From: Lamellibrachia columna
Lineage: Eukaryota; Annelida; Polychaeta; Sabellida; Siboglinidae
Assembly (NCBI GenBank): GCA_963662155.1
Contig: OY759265.1
Location: 60,404,326 to 60,468,325 of the forward strand
Direction of reading: 5' to 3'
DNA: 64,000 nucleotides
How positions within the stretch are numbered: the stretch's first letter is position 1; every line of letters starts with the position of its first letter. Of the stretch, positions 11,519 through 24,065 are shown one piece after another. Position numbers and translations under genes: made by a program. Below the pieces are notes generated by a model. That model did not search any database and was not told the origin of the DNA. It saw only the letters and a program-made list of their open reading frames with translations.

Positions 11519-11618
11519 GCATTCAGGGTGGTGTTAAGGCATTTGTTCCCGAATGTGAGAAAGAGCTCAGCCCAAGTTATAATAAATGGACTAGATGGTA
11601 CTCGGAAGAGCAGTGAAC
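11519..11618 (+). CDS. Unrecognised split gene, candidate exon 2
   Basis: A TTTTCAG acceptor precedes a 100-nt open frame that starts AFRVVLRHLFPNVRKSSAQV and ends at GAAC|GTAAGA. It joins exon 1 in phase 0 and leaves one base that completes an Arg codon with exon 3. The basic, helix-like composition gives no family assignment. Confidence 0.4.
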
Positions 11619-12680
11619 GTAAGATAATTGCTTCATGCTATGTGCATCATTAAATGTGTAATATATAAATGTTAAAGTTACTCTTGAGTGCCGAATAAGC
11701 GTCCCTATATGCGTATTTATTTGATAAAAAATGCCACCCTATAAGCACCTGTATTCTCTGATAATCATGGCAAATTATGCAGGGCATAATTTTTAGGAGA
11801 GCAATCGCTCTCACTCCCTATAGCTAGTGCTAATCAATCATCCACGGAGCGGTTTACAGCTCGCGCTAAAATCATTTGCTCCCAACTAGAGTTGCATGTG
11901 GCTCCCTCTGATGGCTTTCGTCCTTTCGAACGACAATCGTGAATTTAGCGGGATCCCGTGCTTCTGAGGATCACAGATTAGACCGATAGAATTCCATGAT
12001 TAGATGAATTGGTCAGAATCCTTAGTTCTCGGGAGCATGACATGGTATATTATTAGTTTAAATGTCTTTATCATCGCATAAACCAACTGTAAGTGGCTGC
12101 CATGCGCAGTGCTTCAAACTGGTCGTAACCGGCTGGTGGCGGTTTCCCCTGAAACGGGCTTGCGTATTCAGTTCAATAAAACATTTAAAAATGGAAAATT
12201 CCCCGGTTTTTCAGATATAAAATGCGGTTACTATATCTGCGGTGATAGGAACATGCACAAAGTTTATGCGTATTTGGCATAAAAAACCCAAAATACAGGT
12301 CATGCGCGTAGTTTTCTAGGGACGCCTTGGCTTCGTGTCGAATAAAAAAATTGCTTCAGCGCTAAAAAGACAAATATACTAGTGATTTTTTTGCACTGTA
12401 CTATTATTTTTGAACAATTTGCCCCCCCCATACTGTTATTCGGCACTATACTATTATTAAATTTGACCGGTTTGCCACCCTATACTCTTATTTGGCCTAT
12501 ACGTTTATTTGGCACTCGAGAGTAAAAATTAAAAAAATTATTTTTCTTAATGTTTGTTTTTTTTACTTACCTAAATTTCCTTTAATAAATTATTACACAA
12601 TAATTACTTCACAATGTTTACAACATTTATTGCATATGTTTTAATAATGTTTATACACACAAATTAATCTTTTCCTTCAG

Positions 12681-12995
12681 GCATATATGTAGGTCTTGTG
12701 AAGCGTGATACAACTGCAGCTACAGAAGACGTATTCACTCGAAATGGTTAGATATTGGTCTCCAATGAAATGTACTGCAAAGTATTGCCGCATCTAAGCA
12801 ATGTCTCCTGCAATCTCATAACCGATGGTGAGACATACGAAGTTCACATCAATGATGACGTTGTTCCACTGCAGGAATGGGGATTTCCTGAAGTAATAAA
12901 TTCCCAAGTTATCTCTGCGCTGTCTTCTTTTCTGGCAATTGCTCGTTTGTGCGAAGGTGTGAATATTGGCCGTTCAACATTGCCTGTCAGTAAAT
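12681..12995 (+). pseudogene. Unrecognised split gene, candidate exon 3 with one in-frame TAG
   Basis: A TTCCTTCAG acceptor precedes 22 codons (IYVGLVKRDTTAATEDVFTR, then N-G) and then a TAG at 12749-12751. The same frame stays open afterwards for over 80 codons, including NEMYCKVLPHLSNVSCNLIT and LQEWGFPEVINSQVISALSS. It then reads straight into the 31-bp minisatellite at about 12966. A single stop in an otherwise continuous frame suggests a recently disabled gene. The frame's own sequence supplies the minisatellite unit. Confidence 0.45.
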
Positions 12996-14782
12996 ACTGG
13001 ACGTTCAACATTGCCTGTCAGTAAATATTGGACGTTCAACATTGTCTGTCAGTAAATACTGGACGTTCAACATTGCCTGTCAGTAAATACTGGACGTTCA
13101 ACATTGCCTGTCAGTAAATACTGGCCGTTCAACATTGCCTGTCAGTAAATACTGGCCGTTCAACATTGCCTGTCAGTAAATACTGGCCGTTCAACATTGC
13201 CTGTCAGTAAATACTGGACGTTCAACATTGCCTGTCAGTAAATACTGGACGTTCAACATTGCCTGTCAGTAAATACTGGACGTTCAACATTGCCTGTCAG
13301 TAAATACTGGACGTTCAACATTGCCTGTCAGTAAATACTGGACGTTCAACATTGCCTGTCAGTAAATACTGGACGTTCAACATTGCCTGTCAGTAAATAT
13401 TGGCCGTTCAACATTGCCTGTCAGTAAATACTGGACATTCAACATTGCCTGTCAGTAAATACTGGACGTTCAACATTGCCTGTCAGTAAATATTGGCCGT
13501 TCAACATTGCCTGTCAGTAAATACTGGACGTTCAACATTGCCTGTCAGTAAATACTGGCCGTTCAACATTGCCTGTCAGTAAATACTGGCCGTTCAACAT
13601 TGCCTGTCAGTAAATATTGGCCGTTCAACATTGCCTGTCAGTAAATATTGGCCGTTCAACATTGCCTGTCAGTAAATACTGGACGTTCAACATTGCCTGT
13701 CAGTAAATACTGGACGTTCAACATTGCCTGTCAGTAAATACTGGACGTTCAACATTGCCTGTCAGTAAATACTGGACGTTCAACATTGCCTGTCAGTAAA
13801 TACTGGACGTTCAACATTGCCTGTCAGTAAATACTGGCCGTTCAACGTTGCCTGTCAGTAAATATTGGCCGTTCAACATTGCCTGTCAGTAAATATTGGA
13901 CGTTCAACATTGCCTGTCAGTAAATACTGGACGTTCAACATTGCCTGTCAGTAAATATTGGCCGTTCAACATTGCCTGTCAGTAAATACTGGCCGTTCAA
14001 CATTGCCTGTCAGTAAATACTGGCCGTTCAACATTGCCTGTCAGTAAATACTGGCCGTTCAACATTGCCTGTCAGTAAATATTGGACGTTCAACATTGCC
14101 TGTCAGTAAATATTGGCCGTTCAACATTGCCTGTCAGTAAATACTGGACGTTCAACATTGCCTGTCAGTAAATATTGGACGTTCAACATTGCCTGTCAGT
14201 AAATATTGGCCGTTCAACATTGCCTGTCAGTAAATACTGGACGTTCAACATTGCCTGTCAGTAAATACTGGACGTTCAACATTGCCTGTCAGTAACTATT
14301 GGCCGTTCAACATTGCCTGTCAGTAAATATTGGACGTTCAACATTGCCTGTCAGTAAATACTGGACGTTCAAGTGACTTCAACATTGCCTGTCAGTAAAT
14401 ACTGGACGTTCAAGTGACTTCAACATTGCCTGTCAGTAAATACTGGACGTTCAACACTGCCTGTCAGTAAATACTGGATGTTCAACATTGCCTGTCAGTA
14501 AATACTGGACGTTCCACATTGCCTGTCAGTAAATATTGGACGTTCAACATTGCCTGTCAGTAAATACTGGACGTTCAACATTGCCTGTCAGTAAATATTG
14601 GACGTTCAACATTGCCTGTCAGTAAATACCTGACGTTCAACATTGCCTGTCAGTAAATACTGGACTTCCAACATTGCCTGTCAGTAAATATTGGCCGTTC
14701 AACATTGCCTGTCAGTAAATACTGGACGTTCAACATTGCCTGTCAGTAAGTACTGGACTTCCAACATTGCCTGTCAGTAAGT
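12966..14782. repeat. 31-bp minisatellite, about 58 copies, two variable sites
   Basis: The unit is CATTGCCTGTCAGTAAATAC followed by TGGACGTTCAA. Nearly all variation is at two sites: AAATACTGG versus AAATATTGG, and GGACG versus GGCCG. These are shuffled along the array. Near 14370-14440 an AGTGACTTC insertion occurs in two neighbouring units, showing local unit copying. The array starts inside the candidate exon at 12681-12995. Confidence 0.95.
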
Positions 14783-14795
14783 CATCCACTGTACA

Positions 14796-14934
14796 ATGTC
14801 GAACGGTGACCACTACTTGAAGCATGTTCGATGCCCTGTAGTGCTACCTCTCTTGACCAAAGGGACGTGTTGCAGTAGTTGTAGAAATGTGCATGTCCTT
14901 CAAATTAGGGCAAAGGCCACCGCTTCAAAGGTTA
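14796..14934 (+). pseudogene. ORF after the minisatellite with Cys-x2-Cys motif
   Basis: The frame reads MSNGDHYLKHVRCPVVLPLL, then TKGTCCSSCRN and AKATASK, ending at a possible donor (AAG|GTTAGT). A short Cys-rich segment before a basic stretch is common in invertebrate transposon proteins (some linked to THAP-type transposases). This resemblance is weak and only suggestive. It probably continues the gene broken by the array. Confidence 0.35.
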
Positions 14935-14939
14935 GTATT

Positions 14940-16787
14940 ATTTTCTTCATTAGTAAAATGTACCATTTAATTATTTTTAAAAATAATTAAAAAAAAATTT
15001 TTTTAAGGTTAATGCATACCTGTATTTTTTTTATGTCACTTTAAGTTATTATTTATTGTGATTTTTACGATTATATAGTGTTGATATTATTTAACTTTAC
15101 TTAATCAACTGTTATGCGAACTATATTCCTTATACTTTTATATTAATATTTTGTTATATTAAATTATTCCATAGGCCTAAACAAAACAATTTTGTGTTTC
15201 AGGTAACGGGCGCAAAAAAGTTTTTTTTAACACTACAGTAAGCCTACAACACCACATCGTTTATGTACACAATTTATTACACCAAAATAAAAACAAAGCA
15301 TCTGCACCAATGGTGTGTTCAATGTAGATATCACATAATAAAGTTAGTTTATAATTAAAACAAAGAATACTTTTAAACTAAATCTTAAAAAATTACAATG
15401 TGACGCAACATCCGTTGGCCAGAAATGTTCCAACTGCCATTCACAAAAAGGAAATAAAATTATATCAATGCACTTCGCTGGTTCCGACTGGTTACAATTA
15501 AATATGCGTACTTAATTATTTAAAGGCATGCCTTTAACATTACGTACACATACTTAATTAATTAGAAGCATGCCTTTAACTTTATATACGTGCGTTTAAT
15601 TAATCAAAGGCAAGATTTTAATATTACAACCGCACCTTTAACTTAGCGTATTTAAATAGTAAAAAATTTAATAAATAAATATTAAAGGTAAGCCTGATAT
15701 GCTGTCGAAGACATAGTAATGATAATCTGCGTAACGTGTTGAATTCAAAAAAATCCTATCTCAAAAATCTGACACCGATTTTGAAACTGTTTTCACATTT
15801 CAATTTCTCAACGCGTCACCTATATCACAAAAATATAATACAAAATGGATCTGCCAGTTCAAAATTTCATTGACATTTCTAATCCAGACTAAAGTCAGTG
15901 AAGACGAACTCACAAAGTTGACAAGTACCAGGTCCAGGAGGTTTTCACAGATGGCTGGGATTTTCGGGGCCTGGTACTTGAGCTGCCTGCCATCAGCACT
16001 TGAAACGCATTCCTTAGTGCCTGAGCCTCAATGCTAGAGCCGGTATTGGCAGGATCTGGCGTTCATGATATCATGATGAATTTACATCTATACGCCTAAC
16101 CACGTTTATGACTGGCATCTGCGAGGTAAACACGTCCGTGTACGACACGGTCGTCCACGGTCCTTCCTCCTGTTCCGCCATGGCGATTTCACTCGTTCCA
16201 TCGCTGCAGCCATACTCTTTGGCAATACTGTCAAACGTTTCGTTTCACAGCATAAAAAATGTACGTATAGGATTTCCATTGTGGAATAAGCAATGGCATT
16301 TTATTACGCAGACTAGAGACACAAGTGCCATCTTGCCACCCCTAGCCAACGTGATTCAGCATGTAACAAGATCGCTCACTGGGTGAAATATTACCGATCC
16401 CGCCAATCACGCGTGCGGACCCAAACAAGTTCGGTAGTGCACACGTCATCGAATACGCAGGTTGAATTTTACTCGCGGTTTGTTTTATTAGTTTTAACTA
16501 AAATGTAACGAAACAAACATTGATTGAAATATCAAATAAAAAGATTAGGGTCAGCCCCTTTTTCTAGGTAGGGTCGGGTTACCGGAAACACACACTTTTT
16601 TGCCTACGCCTTATGCATTTTTAATTAGTAATTTTTTATGTCTATAGCTTCTTTGTAAAATGTTTTTTATTGTAATGTGTATGACAACAAACATTTCATA
16701 TTGTAATATATGTAAATATGTAATAAAGGAAAAAAAATTTTATTATATACAAACACTATTAAATGTTACCTTTATAAATAACTAAAC

Positions 16788-16841
<54 letters not shown>

Positions 16842-16945
16842 CAGGCGATTATATTACATTTCTTAAACATGACACATCATATTTGCTAATTTGTACGTAC
16901 TTGCATAGCCATACACAAGGCACTAGGGCTGTGGGCATGGGCCAA
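14940..16945. other. AT-rich interior, no gene recognised
   Basis: At about 15500-15660 three imperfect blocks resembling GGCATGCCTTTAAC recur next to TTAATTAAT words. A (TA)n tract is at about 16794-16840. A 92-codon frame at 16108-16386 has no recognisable motif. This is the 3' part of the long-inverted-repeat element. Confidence 0.5.
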
Positions 16946-17276
16946 GGCTCCCTTTGTTGGGTAGACTATTTGGCTAACAATGGATGTCGCACCTCAGTTC
17001 CGGTAACCGGAATTGTATAGTATTCGTTTTCATGTGATTTCTGTGCATACAGTCGTTAACATACCTCTTTTCATAAGAAATCCATATATGTTTTAATGAC
17101 AAGTAGGTATAGTGAAAGTTTATTCATTGGGACATTTGTGTATGGTCGTAGTATTCGGATTACGCATCGCAACGCTGATATACGGATGTTGAAAGGTGAG
17201 TGGGGTCATTCCTAGTTGCATACCCTGTTATATATATATATATTAGTTACAGTGGCTCAAGCTGATTCAGTTGCCC
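16946..17276 (-). repeat. Long inverted repeat, right copy
   Basis: Inverse complement of 10473-10808. It begins at TTTGTTGGGTAGACTA and ends with TCAAGCTGATTCAGTTGCCC. A short (TA)n tract at about 17229-17243 matches the one at 10503-10522. Confidence 0.85.
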
Positions 17277-17439
17277 GTGGTCCCGAGTCCCTTGGCCTTG
17301 CCTAATTCCAACCAATTGGCAATTACCGTACACTAACTTTCTAGCTAACGGATTCCCACGGCATGTTTGATTAATCCCTTGTCTAACACCACAGTGTAGA
17401 TTATTATCTAAATCCCCGAAACAAGGAATGTAGACTAGT

Positions 17440-18480
17440 CGTAGACTAAAATTGACCTCCTACGGAATCACTGGAAACACTCAAAATTGGATCAAATCTT
17501 TTCTATCCAACCGCAAACAGAGAGTGTCAGTTAACGGAGCCCTGTTGGATATCACAGATGTCACATAGGGTTCAGTTCTAGGACCTGTCCTCTTCTTACT
17601 CTACATAAATGACATAGATGGGAACATCAAATCTTCTGTTCGCCTTTTTGCAGATGACAGCATTATATACCGTAAGATTTCTTCCAAAACCGACCACGAA
17701 ATTCTCCAAAATTACCTAAACCAACTCCAAACATGGTCAGACAAATGGCAAATGGAATTTAATGTATCTAAATTTGTCCACCTTCCAATAATAAACAAAA
17801 ATAAACCCAGCCCACACAAGTATTCGCTTTTTGGCCAGCCATTATCCACCGTATCCAGCCACTCATATCTCGGAGTAAAATTGGATTCCAAAATAACTTG
17901 GACAAATCATATCACTGACATAACTTCAAAATCTTCGAAAGTTTCAGGCATGTTTAAACGAACTCTTGGCCCATGCAAACCCGAAGTAAACAAACAGCCT
18001 ACAACATGCTAATCTGGCCAAAACTTGAGTACTCGTCACCCATATGGAATCCTCACACCATTTCACAAGTTAAAAGCCTTGAAAGAGTACAACACTCTGC
18101 TGCCAGATTCGTTAAAATGATTACAGACGGAACACAAATCCAGCAGATCTAATTACTGCCCTTGGATGGCCAACCCTAGAATGAAGACGTATTATTAAAC
18201 AAGCCACAACCTTCTACAAAATTCTAAATAACATTATTGAGATCACCCCCCCTCCAGGCCTACTAACCCGCTCTCAAACCTGCGGACATTACGCAGCCCC
18301 CAGTTGACGTATAGATGCAATGGTCTTTTCATTTTATCCCCAAGCCATTTGCATATGGAATATGATTCCACCAAAAATTACCAGCATAAAAAACCCAAAA
18401 TCATTTCAAGAAGATATCATGGAACTCCCTTTCACCACACCTCCTCACCTACACTGCCTTTAAAACACAGTGCTCAGCGT
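17440..18480 (+). pseudogene. L2/CR1-group LINE reverse transcriptase, 3' half
   Basis: The frame gives NWIKSFLSNRKQRVSVNGAL, then (TAG at about 17567) GSVLGPVLFLLYINDIDGN, then RLFADDSIIYRKI with an intact FADD. Next come YLGVKLDSKITWTNHIT, PKLEYSSPIWNPHTISQVK and the C-terminal PQAICIWNMIPPKI block near 18345. A stop replaces the PQ of the PQGSVLG palm motif, and there are later frameshifts, so the copy is dead. The 5' part is missing. Confidence 0.75.
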
Positions 18481-20685
18481 AAACTTATCCATGGTGTGGG
18501 TATGGAGACTGTCTATGACTATGTGTGCATGTGGCAAGACAGCGACAGTATCCATACACATTACCAACCTATTCAAAATGTTCATCTACCATCCTATACA
18601 TAAAATAAATACAACTATCAGATAAAAAACCCTTTCAGCAACATTAAAGATACTAGTCTTTTAGTTGTATGTACCACCCACACCGCATGCGCACAGACCA
18701 CCACAAACTCCAGCGTTAGCCCAAGTTTGGAGTATAACCACTTGAGACTGTCAAACGTTAGGCGAAAGACTTGGCGGCAAAATAACCACGACATCCGATC
18801 CGATCGGTCATACATGGCCATGTTATGAAAGTATTGGACCATATGTCGACATTACAACATTGTCAGTGACAGTGATAACCAGTTCAAAGTACAGTATCAA
18901 CGAAAAAGCCAAACCTGCATATTTCATGAATACACCGTAATCAGGTATTGTGCAACAAACGGACAGCATAGACATAGTGATTCCAGTTTTGTTTTGAATC
19001 GCGTTGGCGACAACATCCGTCATCGGCCATCGCACTTGTCCAATTTTCAGAGCACGTGATACCCAACCGTGTGCAGTCGACCAATCGATAATTATTTGAT
19101 CTAGAGCATTTATAGTTATTATGTGATGTCTTAATTAACTAAGTGTCAGCTGATCACATTGTAATTGTCGTTTTCAGTTAACTATGTGACATACATTATG
19201 CATATCACATTATAAATCACATAATTATTGATTTATCGACGATGCCATTTTATATTATCTATGTAGCTGAGAATGAGCTGGAGTAACAACCATAATTATT
19301 ATTGCTACCAGTACACTTAAATTGCTTTATTATATATAAGAACACGTGCATCCTGCTAAAATGCCTTTCTAAAGGCCGCTTTACGAGTGATCCGTGTCCA
19401 AATTCGTCGGCCGACGCGGTGTCGCGCGATATATCGTTGCTAGGATAGGTATTGTAAACACTCGAGCGAGATCGGTAAAAGCGAGGCCGTTTTTCGTAGG
19501 CATGATTTTATTAGGGAGAACTGGGCCTGGTTCCTGGTTCTAACCAACAGTTCAGTTGACCTCAATTTTGAAGCAGTGGCCATGCAACTATCGACTGACA
19601 GCAGGTGAACCCGTCGTGATATTCCACCAAAGCTCGAAGTCGTAGTGGCGACAGTCAAGCTGGGGGTCGCTCGTCTAAACGCACATATAATTAAGTTGCG
19701 TGTTAACGTGTGATGCGGTGTCGCCAGAAAAGTCGTAGCAATATCGCTCGTGAAAAAGGCCTGTAGCCGTTTATGTATATTTTTCACTGCAACATCTAAT
19801 GAACGGCATAGATAAATGACGTCAGAAATAATGTAGGTCCTAGCTACCCATAGGCGGATCCAGGCCCTGAAAAAGGTGATGGCCACTTTCCCAAACAAGA
19901 CACCAGAGACGGAATTTGTAGTCATCCAAACTTCCACGGGAAACCACTTTCTAAATGACTGCAAAGTAGAAGGTAAATACAAAATTGACATAAATGAAGA
20001 AATGTGAATAATTTCAATGAGACAAAATATATTTCAAATACCATAAATATGATCGCCTTGAAAAAGAGTCTGTACGTTACAAAGGAACTAGCCTGGGTAA
20101 ATTAAGATGACAAGTTGACAACGATACAATAATTATTTCAAATCAATATTTTTGGTGGATGCTCGAATATATCCCCAATATTTACTTGAATCCAGGTGCG
20201 GATTTGGCGGTGGCACGTGACCCTCACTTTCACGCGAGACCATGACCTCGCAGCCACCAACTTTGCCATTCCCTTCAATATTCAACAGCTTCCGACACCT
20301 ATGCAAATCTTAACAGTTAGCATGTTACTAATTGTCATATAAAACAAAACAACTAAAATGTTGCATTGAACGTTAATACGATCAACTACAACATTATTCT
20401 AATGTCAATATATTAGAATGTGTGTGCATGCGTGCGTGCGTGCGTGCGTGCGTGTGTACATTGTAAACCGCTTGATTACGTATCCACGATAGAACAACCT
20501 GCACGAGTCGTTACAATTAGAATGCCCGAAGAATTGCACCACCGACACTGCGCATTTAAGTCCGATTAGCAAATAATTCTGTCAGGGATTCTACCGGTAA
20601 TGGGAAGCAGCCGGCATGGTTATCGAAATATGGCAATTAACATGCTAGTTCAGCAGGTATATGTAGGGAAGAAGAAATTGGATTT
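18481..20685. other. No gene recognised
   Basis: Mixed sequence with no convincing coding region. A 183-codon minus frame at 19440-19991 has no motif or splice context. A short GCGT-repeat tract lies at about 20428-20452. Confidence 0.5.
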
Positions 20686-21587
20686 GTGGGGGCGTTTTTG
20701 TTTAGAGGGCTGATATGTTCAAATCTAGACCTTCGTCACAGAGCTCAGCGAAGAAAAAAAAATCAGCCAGTGACAGTGTCAATGAACCACAACTACTATG
20801 CGACACCTGTTCGAAACCAGTCGATAAAATTTTACAGTGAACGATGCGTAAAGTGGATATGCCTGATATGTGCCAACGTATTAGAAGGAAAGGTTAACCT
20901 TCTGAAAGATGATGATCTCAATTGGTTTTGCACTACATGCCGGGGCCCGTCTGTGCAAGCCGCCCAAACTGACACACTCATTGAAGATCGGTGCGAGCAC
21001 TACACGATGAAGGCATTTGAAGAGATCAGTAAAGTAAAGAGCGAGCTAAAGTGGGATATAAAATCGGTCAACACCAAAGTAACAAACTAGCAGAAGAGGT
21101 ATCTGACCTCAAAAGACAAAAAGACGACATAGCTGAGGTAAAAGACGTGCGAGATGAACTAACCAGCTTGAAGAACTCACTAGATTCAGGAAAGTCATGT
21201 TCAAACACTAGTGAAGTACAGCATTTGAAGATACAACTTTTGAAGATGGAGGCCGATCTTGAAAGAAACAAGGAGGACATCTCAAACGAAATAACGCAGA
21301 GGAATATGCGCAGAAACAACATAATCGCTTTCAACATTCCTGAAAGTAAATCGGAGAATCCAGACAACAAAAAACCACGTGACCAGGAAAGCTTTTTACA
21401 ACTATGCAGAGAAGAACTGAAACTGGATGACATTGAAGTGGTTGCAGTAACACGACTGCAAGCAAATTCAAATAGCGAGTCAACAGAAAAGGAGAAAATC
21501 AAGCCACCCAGAATCAAGCTAAAGACTGAGCAGATGAGGACACTTGTCCTGAGTAAAGCGAAAATGTTAGCTAAATCAGAAAATTAA
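20686..21587 (+). pseudogene. LINE ORF1 (PHD-like finger, coiled coil)
   Basis: Cys-rich blocks LLCDTCSKPVDKI (one frame, about 20795) and CVKWICLICANV...NWFCTTCRG (next frame, about 20845-20945) together make a PHD-like zinc finger split by a frameshift. After a second frame change near 21060 comes a coiled coil (LKRQKDDIAEVKDVRDELTS), then NMRRNNIIAFNIPESKSENP and a charged segment, matching the nucleic-acid-binding ORF1 proteins of CR1-group LINEs. ORF1 proteins bind the LINE RNA and form the retrotransposition particle. Confidence 0.65.
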
Positions 21588-21935
21588 ATATTCAAGAACA
21601 TCTACCTGAAACGCGATGCCACCCCTTTAGAGAGGGCAGAGATGAAACGCAGTAAGGAAACCCGAAAAAGGAAAGAGGGAGACCCACAGCAAACTCAGCC
21701 CACCAACCGAGTGTAAGCTCATACAGCCATGCAAATAGTGTCAATAGTGTCAATAGTTCAATGATTTGTATGTATTTGTATGTATCTTAATGCTGATTAT
21801 TTGCTAAATAAGAGAAATGAGCTAAAGATGCTGATAGGAGAAAAAAAATCCTTTGGTGATCGGAGTGACTGAGGTGGTGCCCAAAAACTATAATCTGCAC
21901 ACACAAGAAGTAGAACTGGGTATTGAAAAATACAA

Positions 21936-22460
21936 GTGTTTTTAAATCTGAAATGCGCGAAGAGAGTGGTGTGTATCTACACGCACGAGTCACTAGGAGC
22001 CATAGAATGCAGAGAAATGGCTGATGCAGAGGGAGTAGAGAGTGTATGGTGTGAAGTTAAAATGACGGGAAAAGACAAATTGCTAATTGGTTGTATCTAC
22101 AGATCACCAAACAGTAATGCCATAAATGATGCAAGGATAAATGCTACTCTAAAAAAGGCCAACACTCTAGGATTCTCGCATGTGCTGATATTTGGTGACC
22201 TAAACCACCCCTGTCTCAATTGGCGTGATAACACTTCACCAACTGACGAAAACCATCCGGCCACCCTCTTCATGGAAGCAGGATATACTCGATTTGATCT
22301 TCACCAACGAGGAGGGCATGATCGAGAAGCTGAAGTACCTGGCTACAGTAATAAAAAGTCACCGCACGCTACTGAAGTATAATTTTGCTGCTACACAAAG
22401 CCAACCAAATCTAGGATCAATAAATACAAATATGGCAAAGGCAACTATGATGGCATAATA
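21936..22460 (+). pseudogene. LINE APE-type endonuclease, C-terminal half
   Basis: The motifs GCIYRSPNSNAIND and VLIFGDLNHPCLNW are the second half of the APE-like endonuclease of non-LTR elements. The Asp-x-Asn of the GDLN motif is intact. After a frameshift at about 22270 the frame continues with DLIFTNEEGMIEKLKYLA. This domain nicks target DNA in active copies; here it is broken. Confidence 0.7.
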
Positions 22461-22573
22461 AAAATGATGACCTCTAGGAACTGGAATTCAAAGATAAATC
22501 AACAGAACAATGTTGGGCAATATTAGAGAAATCCATCAAAAATGCAACTGACACGCATATACCAAAACACTCA

Positions 22574-24060
22574 ATGGGAGGTAAAGCAAGAACACCCAGA
22601 CCACTATGGACAAATTGCAGTACCATTACTGCAATCAAGAGACAGTCTGAGGCATATAAACGGTACCGAGAAACCAGAGATGAGCAGGATTACATTAAAT
22701 ACAAAAGAACATCAAACATAGTAAAGACAGAGGTGGGAAAAAGTCCGACATTTCGAGAGACAGATAGACAATGTAGCTAAAGCCAATCCCAAGGCTTTTT
22801 ACAAATATGCCAGGTTAAAGATGAAGACTCGTTCAGCTGTGGCTGACCTCGAGCGTCCGGATGGGACCATGACAGAAACTGATGTTGACAAAGCTGAGAT
22901 ACTGAATTCGTACTTCACGAGTGTCTTCACTCAAGAAAGTCTTGAAAATATCCCCACACTTGAGAGAACACTACACAACATAGAAGAACTGACTGACTTC
23001 ATGATCACAGACGAGAAAGTAGAGAAGATATTGAAGAAATTGAAGACCACAAAACCGCCAGGACCTGATGGTCTCCATCCTCGTCCTCTGGTTGAATTGG
23101 CGAATGAACTGGTTGAACCTTTCCGAGAACTATTCGCAAAATCACTCGATGAGGGAGCCTTACCACAATGCTGGAAAGAAGAAAATATTACACTAATATC
23201 TAAGAAGGGTAAGAAACACATACCAGGGAGCTACCGTCCCGTGAGTCTGACCTCCGTAGCCTGTACGATGATGGAGCAGTTGGTAAGAAATGAAGTGATG
23301 GAACACGTGATGACCAATAACTTACTGTCAAGTTTTCAACATGGCTTTGTCCATGGTCGCCCATGCACCACTCAGCTCCTTACAGTTCTTGATAAGTGGA
23401 CCGAAGCTATTGACCAGGGGGAGCGCATTGACGCAATTTACCTTGACTTCGCCAAAGCGTTCGACACGGTCCCACACCAGAGACTACTAGTCAGGCTCAA
23501 AGGTTATGGGATATGTGGCAAAGGGCTACAGTGGATTGCAGCCTTCCTGGGTGGAAGACGCCAAATTGTTATCGTCAATGGTAGCAAATCGTCGTGGTCC
23601 CCCGTCACGAGTGGCATTCCGCAAGGAATGTGGCCCAATCCTCTTTGTATGCTACATCAACGACATGCCAGAGGTGGTGGACTCACCTGTTCACATCTTT
23701 GCCGATGACACCAAAATCTACAGACACATCACCACTCAGTCTGACCAAGAGACACTACAGCCAGGCCTAAAACAACTAGAAGAGGGGTATAGAAAATGGC
23801 AACTACGTTTTAATGAAGATAAATGCAAAATGGTGCAACAACAATACAACCACAAATATGAATATGTTATAGCCAGCAGTGGAACTAATACCACCCTGGG
23901 GGAGACCACAGATGAGAGAGACTTGGGGGTGCAAGTGGACCCGGAACTAAAGTTTGACCAACATGTGGAGTTAATAGCAAATAAGGCTAACAAGATGCTC
24001 GGGCTTATTAGAAGGTCGTTTACATTCTTGGATGGACCAACTTCTAAAGGAATGCCATGT
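22574..24060 (+). pseudogene. LINE reverse transcriptase
   Basis: Blocks in order: TTKPPGPDGLHPRPLVELAN, WKEENITLISKKGKKHIPGS, YRPVSLTSVACTMMEQLV, QHGFVHGRPCTTQLLTVLD, DAIYLDFAKAFDTVPHQRLL (catalytic Asp), VTSGIPQG, then a frameshift near 23630 to CYINDMPEVV and HIFADDTKIYRHI (catalytic FADD), and finally DLGVQVDPELKFDQHVELIA. The fingers and palm are otherwise well preserved, which suggests the disabling changes are fairly recent. Confidence 0.8.
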
Positions 24061-24065
24061 CCACA

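Larger units (their letters stand above)
10473..17276. mobile_element. 6.8-kb candidate transposon bounded by about 330-bp inverted repeats
   Basis: The left repeat (10473-10808) and right repeat (16946-17276) are inverse complements with scattered differences. Both include GGGCAACTGAATCAGCTTGA, a short (TA)n tract, AACAGGGTATGCAACTAGGA, and CATACCTCTT/AAGAGGTATG blocks. The interior holds a split plus-strand gene, a 31-bp minisatellite and a Cys-containing ORF. The true end may be at CAGGGTATGCAACTAG just inside the (TA)n tracts, which looks hAT-like, with flanking target DNA also inverted. No clean target duplication is visible. That this is one mobile unit is an inference from the repeats. 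Confidence 0.55.
20686..24060 (+). mobile_element. Nearly full-length, decayed CR1-clade LINE
   Basis: In order on the plus strand are an ORF1 with a PHD-like zinc finger and coiled coil, an APE-type endonuclease C-terminal half, and a reverse transcriptase up to the thumb. At least five frameshifts separate the blocks. The N-terminal half of the endonuclease is not clearly readable, and the 3' end is replaced by a 34-bp minisatellite at 24066. It is the most complete LINE in the window. Confidence 0.75.

Noticed and set aside
19440..19991. 183-codon minus-strand frame
   Set aside because: No motif, no splice context, composition like the surrounding non-coding DNA; a chance frame.
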